Below, piece after piece: positions 1 through 9,091 of a stretch of DNA of 25,336 bases. This DNA comes from a virus. A program made the position numbers and the translations under genes. Each line of letters opens with the position of its first letter. Within the stretch, counting starts at the first letter, position 1. Location: IMG/VR virus record IMGVR_UViG_3300050014_000287, positions 1 to 25,336 of that record, one strand, 5' to 3'. The notes below the pieces were generated by a model. It was given only the letters and a program-made list of their open reading frames with translations. It had not been told where the DNA came from and ran no database searches.

Positions 1-2
1 AC

Positions 3-2003
3 CTAGGCCGCTCTTTCCGCAAGGCGCACAAAATGTTCGCCCCGCCGCCCAAACTCTCCCTCTCTGAGTGGGCAGATCGTTACGCCTACATCCCTAAAGA
101 GTCCGGCGCATTCCCCGGCAAGTTCCGTACCGACTTCGCCGAATATCAACGCGGACTCATGGAAGCCATCACCGATCCAGACATCGAAACCATCATCACC
201 ATGTGGGGAGCGCAGACCGGGAAAAGCCAGGTGCAACTCAATGCGCTCGGCTATTACGCTCATTGGGAGCCCAGCCCCATCCTCTGTGTCCAAACCTCCG
301 AACGCGAGGCCGAGAAGTACTCCAAAAATCGCATCGCAAAAATGATCCGCGACACGCCCGTACTCCGTGGCCTCTTTCCATCACCTCGTTCGCGCGACTC
401 AGGCAACACGCTACTCAACAAAGAATTTCCCGGCGGCGTGCTTATCATTGCCGGAGCCAACGCGCCGGCTGGCCTGGCCTCCATGCCGATCCGTGTCTTA
501 TTGCTTGACGAGGTGGATCGCTGGGAAGATTCCGCCGGCACTGAGGGCGATCCCGCCGATATCGCCGATAAGCGCACTACAACTTTTTGGAATCGTAAAA
601 AGCTCCTCGCCTCGACGCCGGGCATCAAGAATCTATCCCGCATCGAGCGCGCCATGGAGTCAAGCGACAAGCGCCGCTACTACGTCCCGTGTCCGCACTG
701 CGGCGAGATGCAAACTCTCGAGTGGAAGCGCCTCAAGTGGGAAGTTGACAAGGTAGAAGGCTCCCGTCCGCACGTCCTTTCTTGGTGTTACATCTGCCTC
801 AATGGATGTGTGATCGAAGAGCGCGCCAAGCATGAGATGATCCGGCGCGGCCAGTGGCGCGCCACGGCGCAGAGTCACGACGGCAAGACGGCCGGTTTCT
901 ACCTCAACGCGCTTTACTCGCCCGTCTTGGATTGGGTGACGATTATCCGCGAATGGCTCGAAGCGCAGACCTCGCTCGAATCCATGAAGGTCTTTGTCAA
1001 CACGCGCCTGGCTGAAACGTGGGAGATTCGCGGAACTGGCGCGAACATGACGGAACTCGAAAAGCGTCCGCGGTTCAACCATGAGCTGCTACCCGCGGGC
1101 GTCCTCTGGCTCACCGCTGGAGTGGACACACAAGATGATCGTCTTGAGTGTTCCGTGTGGGGGTGGGGCCTTGACGATGAACGCTGGTCCATCGAACACA
1201 AAGTCTTCCCCGGTGATCCGTCCTTGCCGGACACAGACCCGGCCAGCCCCTGGTCCGCTCTCCGCATCTACCTGTTGGAAGATTGGGAGCATACCGCCGG
1301 TGTCACGATGCGCATTGCCGCCGCCCTGATCGACTCAGGCGGCCATCACACCGAGCGCGTGTACGAATTCACCCGCAAGCACGAGATGCGCCGCTGGCAC
1401 GCCATTGTGGGCCGTGCCGGTATTGGTCGGCCGCTGCTCAGTTCCGGAACCCGCGTCGGCCCGTACAAAACGTTGCTCTACACCGTAGGCGTCGATAGCG
1501 CTAAAGAGGATGTGTTCACATCCCTGCGCGTTCTCAAGTCCGGGCCGCAATCCACGCATTTCAGCAACGCGCTCGATAGCGAGTATTTTCGCCAGCTCAC
1601 GGCTGAGAAGTTTGTCATCACCAAACGCAGCTTTGAAACAACCGGGGCGTGGGTCAAAACCTCTGAGCGCAATGAGACGCTCGATTGCGCCGTCTACGCG
1701 CGCGCCGCCGTCTCTGTGCGCCGCCCCAACTTCCGCAAGATCGCCAAAAGCCTTTTCCGCGTCTCTGAAAAACTCCGCCTCGAGCGCGAGGCCGCCGGTA
1801 TGCCAACTCCCGCGCCCACCGAGGAATACATCGGCTCCGATCAGGAGTCAGTTGAAAGCGAAACGCCGTCCGATTGGGCACAGAAGACAGCCGATACGGC
1901 CGTGAAACTGGAAGCGGTGCTCACCCAGGCAGCGAAGCCCGCGCCCGTGCGCCGCCGGCCGTCCGCCGCATCCCGGCTCCGGAACTTTGGACGCACCCTC
2001 TAA
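3..2003 (+). CDS. Phage terminase large subunit (GpA type), 5' end cut by the window
   Basis: This is the ATP-driven DNA packaging motor and cos-cleaving nuclease. The frame is open to the window edge. The first Met (33) aligns with lambda GpA about 20-25 residues in, so the true start is probably upstream. Numbered from that Met, a Walker A-like GAQTGKSQ is at 59-66, a Walker B RVLLLDEVD at 154-162 and a motif III-like LLASTP at 191-196. A zinc-binding region has CPHC at 220-223 and CYIC at 252-255. Three acidic positions suit the C-terminal RNase H-like nuclease: D365 in AGVDTQDDRLE, D434 in LIDSGGHHT and D551 in NETLDCAVYA. The lambda phrases WEWAD/PKES, CPHCGE and RRNEALDC have clear counterparts. 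The last 80 residues are Ala/Pro/Arg-rich and unlike a folded domain. A small terminase gene would lie upstream of the window. Confidence 0.95.
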   Translation, partial: LGRSFRKAHKMFAPPPKLSLSEWADRYAYIPKESGAFPGKFRTDFAEYQRGLMEAITDPDIETIITMWGAQTGKSQVQLNALGYYAHWEPSPILCVQTSEREAEKYSKNRIAKMIRDTPVLRGLFPSPRSRDSGNTLLNKEFPGGVLIIAGANAPAGLASMPIRVLLLDEVDRWEDSAGTEGDPADIADKRTTTFWNRKKLLASTPGIKNLSRIERAMESSDKRRYYVPCPHCGEMQTLEWKRLKWEVDKVEGSRPHVLSWCYICLNGCVIEERAKHEMIRRGQWRATAQSHDGKTAGFYLNALYSPVLDWVTIIREWLEAQTSLESMKVFVNTRLAETWEIRGTGANMTELEKRPRFNHELLPAGVLWLTAGVDTQDDRLECSVWGWGLDDERWSIEHKVFPGDPSLPDTDPASPWSALRIYLLEDWEHTAGVTMRIAAALIDSGGHHTERVYEFTRKHEMRRWHAIVGRAGIGRPLLSSGTRVGPYKTLLYTVGVDSAKEDVFTSLRVLKSGPQSTHFSNALDSEYFRQLTAEKFVITKRSFETTGAWVKTSERNETLDCAVYARAAVSVRRPNFRKIAKSLFRVSEKLRLEREAAGMPTPAPTEEYIGSDQESVESETPSDWAQKTADTAVKLEAVLTQAAKPAPVRRRPSAASRLRNFGRTL

Positions 2004-2047
2004 AAATAATTTCACAACTGTGCTCGCCGTCACATACAGAGTTTCGA

Positions 2048-2065
2048 TTGTATCGTACCATACAA
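2048..2065. promoter_or_regulatory. 18-bp palindrome, candidate operator
   Basis: TTGTATCGTACCATACAA is an inverted repeat with perfect 6-bp arms (TTGTAT/ATACAA) and a centre that is symmetric except at two positions. It lies 41 bp before the next gene's ATG, in the only long gap after the terminase. The size and symmetry suit a dimeric repressor of the Xre/Cro or LexA kind. No copy was noticed elsewhere in the window. I see no convincing -35/-10 pair around it. Confidence 0.4.
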
Positions 2066-2106
2066 ACAGATCAGAAAGAGGCAGCCAGCCTCAGAGGAGT
2101 AAAAAA

Positions 2107-2589
2107 ATGAGCTACTACGCAATCGAAGCACGTAAAGATGGGCAGCACAACACCATCACGATAGTCGGCGAGTGCAACTCGAAAGGAACTACAATCGATC
2201 GGCTTTTTGAAGATCGTCGTCTGCGGGATCTAAGCGAAGAAGAAATGCAGAAGATGACCTCCGACCTGTTGCATTCTGGAAGCGCCAGCCACGACACCAC
2301 AACATATTTTCTTGAAGAACTCACTTGCGCCGAAGCGCGGATCAAGCCTAGCCCGTCAGGCTTTGGCGAGTATTACGTCGATGGCCAAGGCGATGCGTGG
2401 GCATCGGAGGCCGATCTCCTCTGTGAGATGCGCAATGGCGATGGAACTTTGCTCGAACTCGGAAAAGATGAGCTACCCAAAGGCGTGAAAGATATTCGCG
2501 GTCATATTCACTATGAGCCCGCCCGCATTTTTGCAATCATCGACAGCGATGGCGAGTTTGAGGGCTACACCTCCATCGTCCTCCTTTAG
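2107..2589 (+). CDS. Hypothetical acidic protein, 160 aa
   Basis: I do not recognise this family. The start is set at 2107 because AGAGGAG lies just upstream (about 2093-2099), and the in-frame codons before it cover the palindrome region and look non-coding. The protein is soluble with no signal peptide or membrane segment. It is rich in Asp/Glu, starts MSYYAIEARKDGQ and ends in a hydrophobic strand, SIVLL. Its middle has the pattern GEYYVDGQGDAWASEADLL. It sits between the terminase and a SprT-like gene and has its own leader with a palindrome, so it may be an accessory gene with separate control. A small DNA-mimic or anti-defence role is conceivable from the acidity but has no direct support. 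Confidence 0.7.
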   Translation: MSYYAIEARKDGQHNTITIVGECNSKGTTIDRLFEDRRLRDLSEEEMQKMTSDLLHSGSASHDTTTYFLEELTCAEARIKPSPSGFGEYYVDGQGDAWASEADLLCEMRNGDGTLLELGKDELPKGVKDIRGHIHYEPARIFAIIDSDGEFEGYTSIVLL

Positions 2590-2628
2590 TCTCCGCCGCG
2601 CCCACCTCGGGTAAGCGTTGCGTCCCGC

Positions 2629-3330
2629 ATGGCAGCGGGGGCCGGTACGGAACCCGGCAGAAAGCCTTGGCTTGAAATGAAAGACAAGATCACAGAGCAG
2701 CAATACCTCGATTTTCAAGCGGCGTTTGATTTCTTCAACGCTCAACTCTTTGCGGACTCGCTGCCTCAAGTGCTGGTCACCTTGCAGCGTCACGCCAGGG
2801 CGCGCGGATACTTCGCCCCGGAACGCTTCCACGGGCGCGGAAATAAAGTCACCATCCATGAGATTGCGCTCAACCCCGATTGCTTCTGTGATGAGACAGA
2901 CGAGCGCATTCTTTCGACCCTGGCTCATGAGATGGCTCACCTGTGGCAGCAAGTCCACGGTCGCGCGCCGCGCCGCTGCTACCATGACCGTGAGTGGGCG
3001 GCGAAGATGAAAGCCATCGGCTTGCAGCCCACCGCAACCGGCCAGCCCGGCGGCAAAGAGACAGGTCAATCTGTCACTCACTTTGTTGTGAAGGACGGCC
3101 CCTACGCCCGCGCCTATGCCAAACTCAAGGCCAAGGGCCTCAAGCTCCGCTGGGAGTCACCCGCGCCCATGGCCGCCGAAGCCAAAGCCAAAGCGGACAG
3201 CAAGACAAAGTTTACCTGCCCATCGTGCGAACAGAATGCCTGGGCCAAGCCGGATGCCGTGCTGATCTGCGGCAACTGTTTCGAGGACGATTCCAGCGAC
3301 CCGCAAACCATGCTTGCCAATGCCGCATAA
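2629..3330 (+). CDS. SprT-like zinc metalloprotease-fold protein
   Basis: A SprT/Spartan-type fold: HEMAH (HExxH) at residues 100-104 gives two zinc ligands and the catalytic Glu, and H119 in CYHDREW is a candidate third ligand. Upstream, FDFFNAQLFADSLPQVLVTL is the usual SprT N-terminal helix and strand. A C-terminal zinc ribbon follows, with CPSC at 197-200 and CGNC at 214-217. SprT-family proteins act on DNA-bound or DNA-crosslinked proteins; the target here is unknown. The start is uncertain: ATG 2629 gives 233 aa, ATG 2677 gives a cleaner N-terminus (MKDKITEQQ) and 217 aa, and neither has a good ribosome site. A gene of this kind between terminase and portal is accessory and not a conserved virion gene. 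Confidence 0.85.
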   Translation: MAAGAGTEPGRKPWLEMKDKITEQQYLDFQAAFDFFNAQLFADSLPQVLVTLQRHARARGYFAPERFHGRGNKVTIHEIALNPDCFCDETDERILSTLAHEMAHLWQQVHGRAPRRCYHDREWAAKMKAIGLQPTATGQPGGKETGQSVTHFVVKDGPYARAYAKLKAKGLKLRWESPAPMAAEAKAKADSKTKFTCPSCEQNAWAKPDAVLICGNCFEDDSSDPQTMLANAA

Positions 3331-3333
3331 CCG

Positions 3334-3358
3334 ATAAGGCCGCGCAATGTGGCCTTAT
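3334..3358 (+). terminator. Rho-independent terminator candidate
   Basis: ATAAGGCC (3334-3341) pairs perfectly with GGCCTTAT (3351-3358) around a 9-nt loop, followed by a T/C-rich tract. It begins 4 nt after the SprT-like stop codon. It would separate the terminase/accessory segment from the portal segment unless read through or anti-terminated. Confidence 0.6.
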
Positions 3359-3399
3359 TCCTTCTAAATCTCCTCTAAATTAGCGTTGTTTTCGCAATG

Positions 3400-3424
3400 T
3401 TGCCCATAGTTAAGTTATGGGCAA
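3400..3424 (+). promoter_or_regulatory. Hairpin enclosing the start codon of the next gene
   Basis: TTGCCCATA (3400-3408) is the exact reverse complement of TATGGGCAA (3416-3424), with a 7-nt loop. The second arm contains the ATG (3417-3419) of the gpW-like gene. In mRNA this 9-bp stem would hide the start codon, and no Shine-Dalgarno sequence is visible nearby. As DNA it could instead be an operator. Confidence 0.45.
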
Positions 3425-4061
3425 CCTACTCAATCCAGCTACGCCGATCAATCAATTCCATGATTCTGATGTTCCGCTGGAGCCCACTGACCTCCGCGCC
3501 GGAGACTCGTGGAATTGGATTCGCGTGTTCCCTGATTACCCCAGCGGCCTCTACCAGCTCAAGTACATCCTCAACAGCGCCAGCAATCGCTTTGTGATCG
3601 ATGGAACGCTGGCTACCAACCCGCCCATCACCGCCGATAGCGACGGTCAATCCTTCGACATTCAGGCTCCTGCAACGCTCACGGCTACCTGCCCATCTGA
3701 CACCTATCAGATGGTGGCTATCCTGCTGGGCATTGCGGGCACCACGGCCGCCGGTGAGCAAGTCACGTTACCACTTCAAGACGTGATCGTGTCGCCGAAC
3801 CTGGCCACCGCCACCGGCCCCGTGGATACGCGCAGTGACATCAAGAAAAACCTTGACGCCGTGAACGCATGTCTCCTGGGCAACACCGACCCCGGCGTTT
3901 CGGAGTACATGATTAACGGCCGCCAGCTCAAGCGCTTCCCACGCGCCGACCTCATCAAAGAGCGTTCATTCTGGCGCGCTCAATACAAAGCCGAACTCCG
4001 CGCCAAGGGTGAGTACGCCCCGCGCCGCGTAATCGGTTTCCGTTTCACGACGAGTTTGTAA
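3417..4061 (+). CDS. Phage structural protein with a gpW-like C-terminal region
   Basis: 214 aa in two parts. Residues 15-130 look like a beta-rich domain (DLRAGDSWNWIRVFPDYP, then alternating strands), as in small phage proteins of unknown role. Residues 139-198 read L.AVNACLLG, then YMINGRQLKRFPRADLI, then a charged helix. This resembles lambda gpW, the head-completion protein that stops DNA leaking and forms the site for FII; gpW has the same A..AL.dL..G, dGR.V and dL..yI..LE pattern. The position between terminase and portal is that of W in lambda (A-W-B). The family call rests on this pattern and the gene order, so it is moderate. The start is the only Met near the N-terminal domain and lies inside a hairpin. 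AGGGAG for the portal gene follows directly. Confidence 0.6.
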   Translation: MGNLLNPATPINQFHDSDVPLEPTDLRAGDSWNWIRVFPDYPSGLYQLKYILNSASNRFVIDGTLATNPPITADSDGQSFDIQAPATLTATCPSDTYQMVAILLGIAGTTAAGEQVTLPLQDVIVSPNLATATGPVDTRSDIKKNLDAVNACLLGNTDPGVSEYMINGRQLKRFPRADLIKERSFWRAQYKAELRAKGEYAPRRVIGFRFTTSL

Positions 4062-4070
4062 GGGAGCCGC

Positions 4071-5840
4071 ATGGCACACATTGAACCTATCAATCGCAGC
4101 ATCATTTCCCGGTTTCGCGGCGCTATCGACGTCTTTCTCGGCAAGCGTTCGCTCACCTCCGATTCCACGCTGGCCCAGCTCGGCGGGTCGAGCGGCTACT
4201 CCGGCTTTCAGGCTGCAAAGCAGACCCGGATGAGTGTCGATTGGCCTTCGGCCTCGCGTTCCGCCGATCAGGATCTGCAAGTCGATCTGCGTAAACTCCG
4301 CGCCCGCGCCCGCGATCAGGCCATCAACTCGCCCATTGCCTCCCGGTTTCTGGCGATGGTGCGCGCCAATGTCGCGGGCAAACATGGCGTCAAGTTGGCG
4401 TTCAAGGTTGCCCAGGTACGCAAGAGCAAAAACAGCAACGGCCTGGATGAAAAGGCAAATGAGGAGTTGCGCCGCGCGTGGCGTGAGTGGGGTAAGAAGG
4501 GTTCCTGCACCGTCTGTGGCCGCTACTCATGGCGCGAGGTGCAACGGCTCATCACAGAGAACACAGGGCGCGACGGTGAGCAGCTTATTCGCAAAGTCTA
4601 CGTGCCCAAAACCGTCAACCCGTTCGGCTTTCAAATCCAACTTATCGACGCCGATCAGCTTGACGACAATTACAACCTCATGGGCCGCGCCGATGGAACG
4701 CAGATCCGCATGGGCGTTGAGGTGGACGCTAATCAAAAGGCACTGGCCTATCACATCTTCCAGGGCAACCCTTACGAGGCATCGTTCGGCAGCTCCAACC
4801 GCGTGCGTGTTCCCGCCGATCAGATCATCCATTGGATCATCGCGCACCGCACCGGCCAGACGCGCGGCTACCCGTGGATGGCCTCCGGCATGGGCCAGTT
4901 GCGGATGCTTGACGGGTACTTCCAGGCGGAGTTAGCTGCCGCGCGCATCGGCGCTTCCATGCTTATGTCTATCGAGACCGCCAAGGACGCCGATCCCGAC
5001 GCCGATGAAATCGAAGGCGACGGAACCAACGCCGATGGTTCCAAAGCTATCGACATCGGCATCGGCAGCGCCATCGACCTCACGGGCACCGGGGCCACAC
5101 TCAACAATCACACGCCCACGCATCCGACCAACGCCTTTGACCCGTTCACAAAGCAATCGGGACGGCTGATCGCATCCGGTTTTAATGTTCCCTATCACTC
5201 GCTATTCAACGATCTAAGCGGCGTGAATTATAGCTCCGCACGTATCGGCGAGATGGAGGTACGCGAGTTTTGGATGGAGATGCAGACCTCGTTTATCGAT
5301 AACGTGGCAGAGCCTATTTACGATGCGTGGCTCGGCGCTGCTCTTCTCAATCAAGCCATCGCTCTGCCTTTTGCGGACCGCAAGCGGTTCTGCGGTGAAT
5401 TCATCAAGTGGGAGCCGCGCCGTTGGCCGTGGATTGATCCGCTCAAGGATGTGCAGGCCAACACCTTGCTCGTGCAAAACGGTTTCGAGACACACGAAAG
5501 CATCCTCAACAGCGTGGGCCGTGATCTGGAAGAAACCTACACGGAATTGGCGCGTGAACAGGAACTCGCGGACGACTTGGGCATCGCGCTTGGCACCGAT
5601 ATTCGCGGCCAGGGCACAAGCGAAATCAACAATGAAGATGAGACGCCGGAAGATGCCACCGGCGAGGCCCCAAAAGAGGAAGACGAAAAACCCACGTCGC
5701 CCGCAAAACCCGTCAGGCCAAAGGCCGGCACAAAGCCGGCCCCGGCAAAGCCGAAAGTGAAACCGGGCCGCAGTCTCACGCGCGGAATGCATCCGGCCAA
5801 TGCCGCGCTGTGGGACCTCACGAAAGAGGATGAACAATGA
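4071..5840 (+). CDS. Phage portal protein, lambda family
   Basis: Forms the dodecameric ring at the capsid vertex through which DNA enters and leaves. The N-terminal signature of the lambda gpB family is clear: W at 58, RSADQDL at 63-69, [18 protein letters not shown] at 76-93, then NVAGKHG. Further on are [27 protein letters not shown] and [11 protein letters not shown], all typical of the family. The 589-aa length is close to lambda gpB. The last 70 residues are a low-complexity Glu- then Pro/Lys/Ala-rich tail ending in [11 protein letters not shown]. The start follows AGGGAG at good spacing. The stop overlaps the next gene's ATG (ATGA), so translation of the fibre gene is coupled to portal translation, which is odd for an exported protein. 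Confidence 0.93.
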   Translation: MAHIEPINRSIISRFRGAIDVFLGKRSLTSDSTLAQLGGSSGYSGFQAAKQTRMSVDWPSASRSADQDLQVDLRKLRARARDQAINSPIASRFLAMVRANVAGKHGVKLAFKVAQVRKSKNSNGLDEKANEELRRAWREWGKKGSCTVCGRYSWREVQRLITENTGRDGEQLIRKVYVPKTVNPFGFQIQLIDADQLDDNYNLMGRADGTQIRMGVEVDANQKALAYHIFQGNPYEASFGSSNRVRVPADQIIHWIIAHRTGQTRGYPWMASGMGQLRMLDGYFQAELAAARIGASMLMSIETAKDADPDADEIEGDGTNADGSKAIDIGIGSAIDLTGTGATLNNHTPTHPTNAFDPFTKQSGRLIASGFNVPYHSLFNDLSGVNYSSARIGEMEVREFWMEMQTSFIDNVAEPIYDAWLGAALLNQAIALPFADRKRFCGEFIKWEPRRWPWIDPLKDVQANTLLVQNGFETHESILNSVGRDLEETYTELAREQELADDLGIALGTDIRGQGTSEINNEDETPEDATGEAPKEEDEKPTSPAKPVRPKAGTKPAPAKPKVKPGRSLTRGMHPANAALWDLTKEDEQ

Positions 5841-8362
5841 CACGCACACTTCGCACCCTTGCAGTGATCATAGCTTTTACTGTTCTCTGCGCCCTGATCC
5901 CTGCTCTCTGTTTTGCGCAGACGGTGACGGTCACCGCGCAGCATCTTGGGGGTACCGTTCCGTTCACGGGCATGGTATCTTGGCAGCCCACGCTCACTAA
6001 CGGCACGCCCGCCAGTGTCCAGATGTATGGCGGTGGGCAGACAACCACACCCCCACTCACCACATATGCCTCCGCTGGAGCATTCACGCTTGTCGTTCCC
6101 GCGACTGATCTGACTAACCCCGCGAACCTCTGTTTCCGCGTCACGGCGCTGCTGAAAGGCGTCAACGTGCTCGGACCCGGTTACACGTGCGTGCAGCCGC
6201 ATTACGCGGCTACTTCTTCTGGAGATTGGTGCCAGGCTGGCGTGTGCAATTTCGATAACTACATTCCCAACCTTCCCGCACAGTCGGTGGAGCAGGGTTT
6301 GAGCACCATCAACGGCCTGGCCGGCCAGTTCACTTTTCATGGTCCCGGCCTGACTCAGGCCGGAACGGACTTCTATTTTGGCGGTGGTGGCGGCGGCGGC
6401 TGGGCGTGGCTCGGCACATGGAATAGCAGCACAGCTTATGCCATCGGCGATGCAGTGGGTTATCTTGGCTCCTCCTATCTAGCCACTGCGGAAAGTACTA
6501 ACCATTCGCCAACTGACACAACTTACTGGTCTCTCCTGGCTCAGGCTGGCGCGCCGGGAGCTGCTGGCGCGATAGGTCCAGCCGGGCCAACCGGACCAAC
6601 AGGACCGACCGGGGCTACAGGTCCGCAAGGGGCAACAGGACCGACGGGGGCCTCTGGCCCAACCGGGCCGCAAGGATCGCAAGGGATTCAAGGCAACACC
6701 GGCCCGGCGGGAGCAACCGGAGCTACCGGGCCTCAAGGACCATCGGGCGGATCAACTAACTGGCGCGCAGCATGGAGCGGTTCGAACGCCTACGCCGTTT
6801 ATGATGCAGTGAGTTATAGCGGCTCATCTTATATCGCCACAGCCTCCGGAACGAATCACGAGCCGGATATCAGCCCCTCGTACTGGCAGCTACTGGCTCA
6901 GGCCGGAGCAACCGGCGCAACGGGCGCGCAAGGCTCTCAGGGCATCCAGGGAGCAACCGGTAACACCGGAGCTACGGGCGCCACAGGACCGACCGGAGCG
7001 GCTGGACCGAACTCTGTCAGCACGGCAACCACAACGTCAATGTCTTGTCTGCTCAAAGGCAACGGATCGAACGTGGCCTGTGCCGGTTCGGGCACTGATT
7101 ACGATCCGGCAGGCGCGGCCAGCACGGCACAGGCGAACGCTATCGCAGCAATTCCGGCGGCATCCTCCACCACTCCGAGCATGGACGGCACAGCGGCGAT
7201 TGGATCGAGCGCCACCTACGCCAAAGCCGATCACGTCCACCCTGCGGATACGAGCCGTCTCGCGGTCTCCGCATTCACGGCGGCGGCCATTGAGTCACTG
7301 ATCGGAGCCAGCGAATATGATGCCTACGGCGCGGCGGCCACAATCACACTGAGCGGCCTGGGCGGCGTTCCAACCACACGAACCGTCAACGGCCACGCGC
7401 TGAGCGCCAACGTGACCATCAGCGCCTCGGACCTGACCACTGGTACATTGCCTCACGGGCAGCTCCCCGCGCTCGTCTCCGGCGACATACCGGCCAACGC
7501 GGCCAACACTAGCGGCGGCGCAGCCACGGCGGCAAACTTCACCACGCCGATCACCGGCCCGGTGATGGGCAATGGCGCATCGGCTCCCAGCGCGGCCACG
7601 AGCCACAATCACAGCGTCATCGCCAACTGCATTGCGGCCAGCGGCTCCGGCACAGCGTACACCTGCTCCACGGCTCCCACATTTACTCCGGCCTCCGGTG
7701 ATCACATCCAGTTCAAGGCCGATGTGGCGAACACCGGCGCGGCCACGCTGGCGGTCAACGGTGCGTCCGCGGCCAGCATCAAGAAGTGGGGTGCAAGCAG
7801 CACGCTCGCGGCCAATGACCTCTTGGCTGGCCACTGGATCAGCGCGACCTACGACGGCACTTACTGGCAGTTGGAGGGGCAGCTCGGAAACGCCAACGCG
7901 ACGCAGGTCAACGGGGCCACGGTGCCAGCCTCGGCTAATGTTTTGGGCAGCAACTCGATCGGCCAACCAGTGGCGGCGAATGCAGCTCAGATTGCTTCAG
8001 CGATGGCTGGTCAGCGGCCTTTCCTTTGTCAGCCGGGAGGCATCGGCGACGGTCTGAACGCTATCACGGCGGGAACCTATCCCATGGTGGCGTGCAAGAA
8101 CACGACTGGCGTTACGGTGACGCTAAGTGGTGTGTCCTGCTACTCGAACAATGCCGGGTCTACGACGCTGGCAATCGCCGACTACAACTCTTCGGGAACA
8201 CTGGTGGGCACCGTGGCCGCTGCATTCACCTGTGCGAATCCTTACGCGAACGGAACATTCGGGAGCCAAACCACAATGTCCTCCGGAGACTATCTTCTCT
8301 TCACGATGGTGGCAGACGGCACGACGAAAACAACCTCATACGAGATTCACGGAGTCTACTAA
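5837..8362 (+). CDS. Collagen-like tail fibre/adhesin with signal peptide
   Basis: 841 aa. Residues 1-27 form a Sec-type signal peptide (basic start, hydrophobic core, ALCFA before Q28). A Cys-containing beta region follows (28-180). Then come two aromatic modules of about 49 residues (189-237 and 308-356) with the pattern W..Y..GDAV.Y.GSSY.AT...TN..P...YW, like CBM5/12 chitin-binding modules. They alternate with collagen repeats: 22 Gly-X-Y triplets at 238-303 and 11 at 357-389. [14 protein letters not shown] at 461-474 is a phage fibre stalk motif, and a VNG...IKKWG / [12 protein letters not shown] segment is also common in fibres. The likely role is host or surface binding. The position between portal and protease is not the usual fibre site. 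GAGGA precedes the start. Confidence 0.8.
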   Translation: MTRTLRTLAVIIAFTVLCALIPALCFAQTVTVTAQHLGGTVPFTGMVSWQPTLTNGTPASVQMYGGGQTTTPPLTTYASAGAFTLVVPATDLTNPANLCFRVTALLKGVNVLGPGYTCVQPHYAATSSGDWCQAGVCNFDNYIPNLPAQSVEQGLSTINGLAGQFTFHGPGLTQAGTDFYFGGGGGGGWAWLGTWNSSTAYAIGDAVGYLGSSYLATAESTNHSPTDTTYWSLLAQAGAPGAAGAIGPAGPTGPTGPTGATGPQGATGPTGASGPTGPQGSQGIQGNTGPAGATGATGPQGPSGGSTNWRAAWSGSNAYAVYDAVSYSGSSYIATASGTNHEPDISPSYWQLLAQAGATGATGAQGSQGIQGATGNTGATGATGPTGAAGPNSVSTATTTSMSCLLKGNGSNVACAGSGTDYDPAGAASTAQANAIAAIPAASSTTPSMDGTAAIGSSATYAKADHVHPADTSRLAVSAFTAAAIESLIGASEYDAYGAAATITLSGLGGVPTTRTVNGHALSANVTISASDLTTGTLPHGQLPALVSGDIPANAANTSGGAATAANFTTPITGPVMGNGASAPSAATSHNHSVIANCIAASGSGTAYTCSTAPTFTPASGDHIQFKADVANTGAATLAVNGASAASIKKWGASSTLAANDLLAGHWISATYDGTYWQLEGQLGNANATQVNGATVPASANVLGSNSIGQPVAANAAQIASAMAGQRPFLCQPGGIGDGLNAITAGTYPMVACKNTTGVTVTLSGVSCYSNNAGSTTLAIADYNSSGTLVGTVAAAFTCANPYANGTFGSQTTMSSGDYLLFTMVADGTTKTTSYEIHGVY
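6740..6863 (+). repeat. Fibre module repeat, copy 1
   Basis: The DNA coding for the end of the first collagen run and the second aromatic module of the fibre. The first 28 bases (6740-6767) are identical to 25173-25200. After one mismatch a further 12 match, followed by a diverged but clearly homologous stretch. This is a substrate for recombination between the two fibre genes. Confidence 0.75.
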
Positions 8363-9079
8363 ATGAAAAGACTGATTGCACTTCTCGCGCTTCTTCCCCT
8401 GCTGGCTATGGGCGGGGGACAGACTGTGATGACAGGGAATCACCGCCACGTGTTTGCGGCGGGCGGCACGCCCACTTGGACACAGAAGAATCTTAAAGTA
8501 GGCTCTACTTCTGCGACATTTACGAATCCCCTTACCAGCGGAAGCGTGATCATATGCAGCGCGGGCTACGCTCAGACGAGTGCATACACGTTATCTGATA
8601 CTGCTGGCAATTCTTATGCTGACTCTGGCTTTGGTAGGATGGGCTATTCGGCAAATATGTACTACAATCAAGTACTCATCGCCTATAACACCCACACAAC
8701 CGCTTCCGACACAATTACCGCTTCTCCATCGGATAGCTACCAGTTGGCTTGTTCTGAATGGACCGCCGGAGGGGGAACAATTTCCATTGACCAGAAGGCG
8801 TCGGTTACAAACCAAACATCTGGCACTGGCGGAGCAAACTCTTTAGTCCTTCCTTCCATAACAACTACAGCGGCGGGCGATTTGATTTATGTGGCTATAG
8901 GCTCTCAGTCGGCCAATATCACAGCAGGAACTAGCCCAAATGCCTTCACGCTGATTCAAGCGAATCTTGGGCTTGGGTCAGAATATTTCATTCAGCCAGC
9001 AGCCGGAGCGATAGCGGCAACAGCAAGCGATACCACAACCGGAGAACATTGGACCGGGATTGTAATTGCTTTCAAGTAA
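8363..9079 (+). CDS. Predicted exported beta-rich protein, unknown function
   Basis: 238 aa beginning MKRLIALLALLPLLAMGGG, a strong signal-peptide-like segment; a cleavage site is plausible within residues 15-25. The mature part is rich in Ser, Thr, Gly and Ala with short alternating strands, no long helices and only two Cys, consistent with a secreted beta-sandwich. It ends HWTGIVIAFK, a final strand typical of jelly-roll-like lectin or adhesin domains, but I cannot assign a family. The ATG follows the fibre stop codon directly (TAA then ATG), so the two are one transcription and translation unit. Base composition is slightly more AT-rich than in the structural genes. It may partner the fibre or be a second surface adhesin. 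Confidence 0.65.
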   Translation: MKRLIALLALLPLLAMGGGQTVMTGNHRHVFAAGGTPTWTQKNLKVGSTSATFTNPLTSGSVIICSAGYAQTSAYTLSDTAGNSYADSGFGRMGYSANMYYNQVLIAYNTHTTASDTITASPSDSYQLACSEWTAGGGTISIDQKASVTNQTSGTGGANSLVLPSITTTAAGDLIYVAIGSQSANITAGTSPNAFTLIQANLGLGSEYFIQPAAGAIAATASDTTTGEHWTGIVIAFK

Positions 9080-9091
9080 CTAGGAGGCATC

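Noticed and set aside
1987-2106. Extended N-terminus (40 more residues) of the unknown acidic protein
   Set aside because: It would overlap the terminase end and cover the palindrome; ATG 2107 has a proper AGAGGAG site.
5214-6340. Long minus-strand open frames opposite the portal end and fibre start
   Set aside because: Composition is that of mirrored coding sequence, and both plus-strand proteins are well supported.
6550-7010. Short tandem repeats that could be taken for a CRISPR array or satellite
   Set aside because: They are 9-base-periodic Gly-X-Y codon repeats in frame inside the fibre gene, without uniform repeats and spacers.
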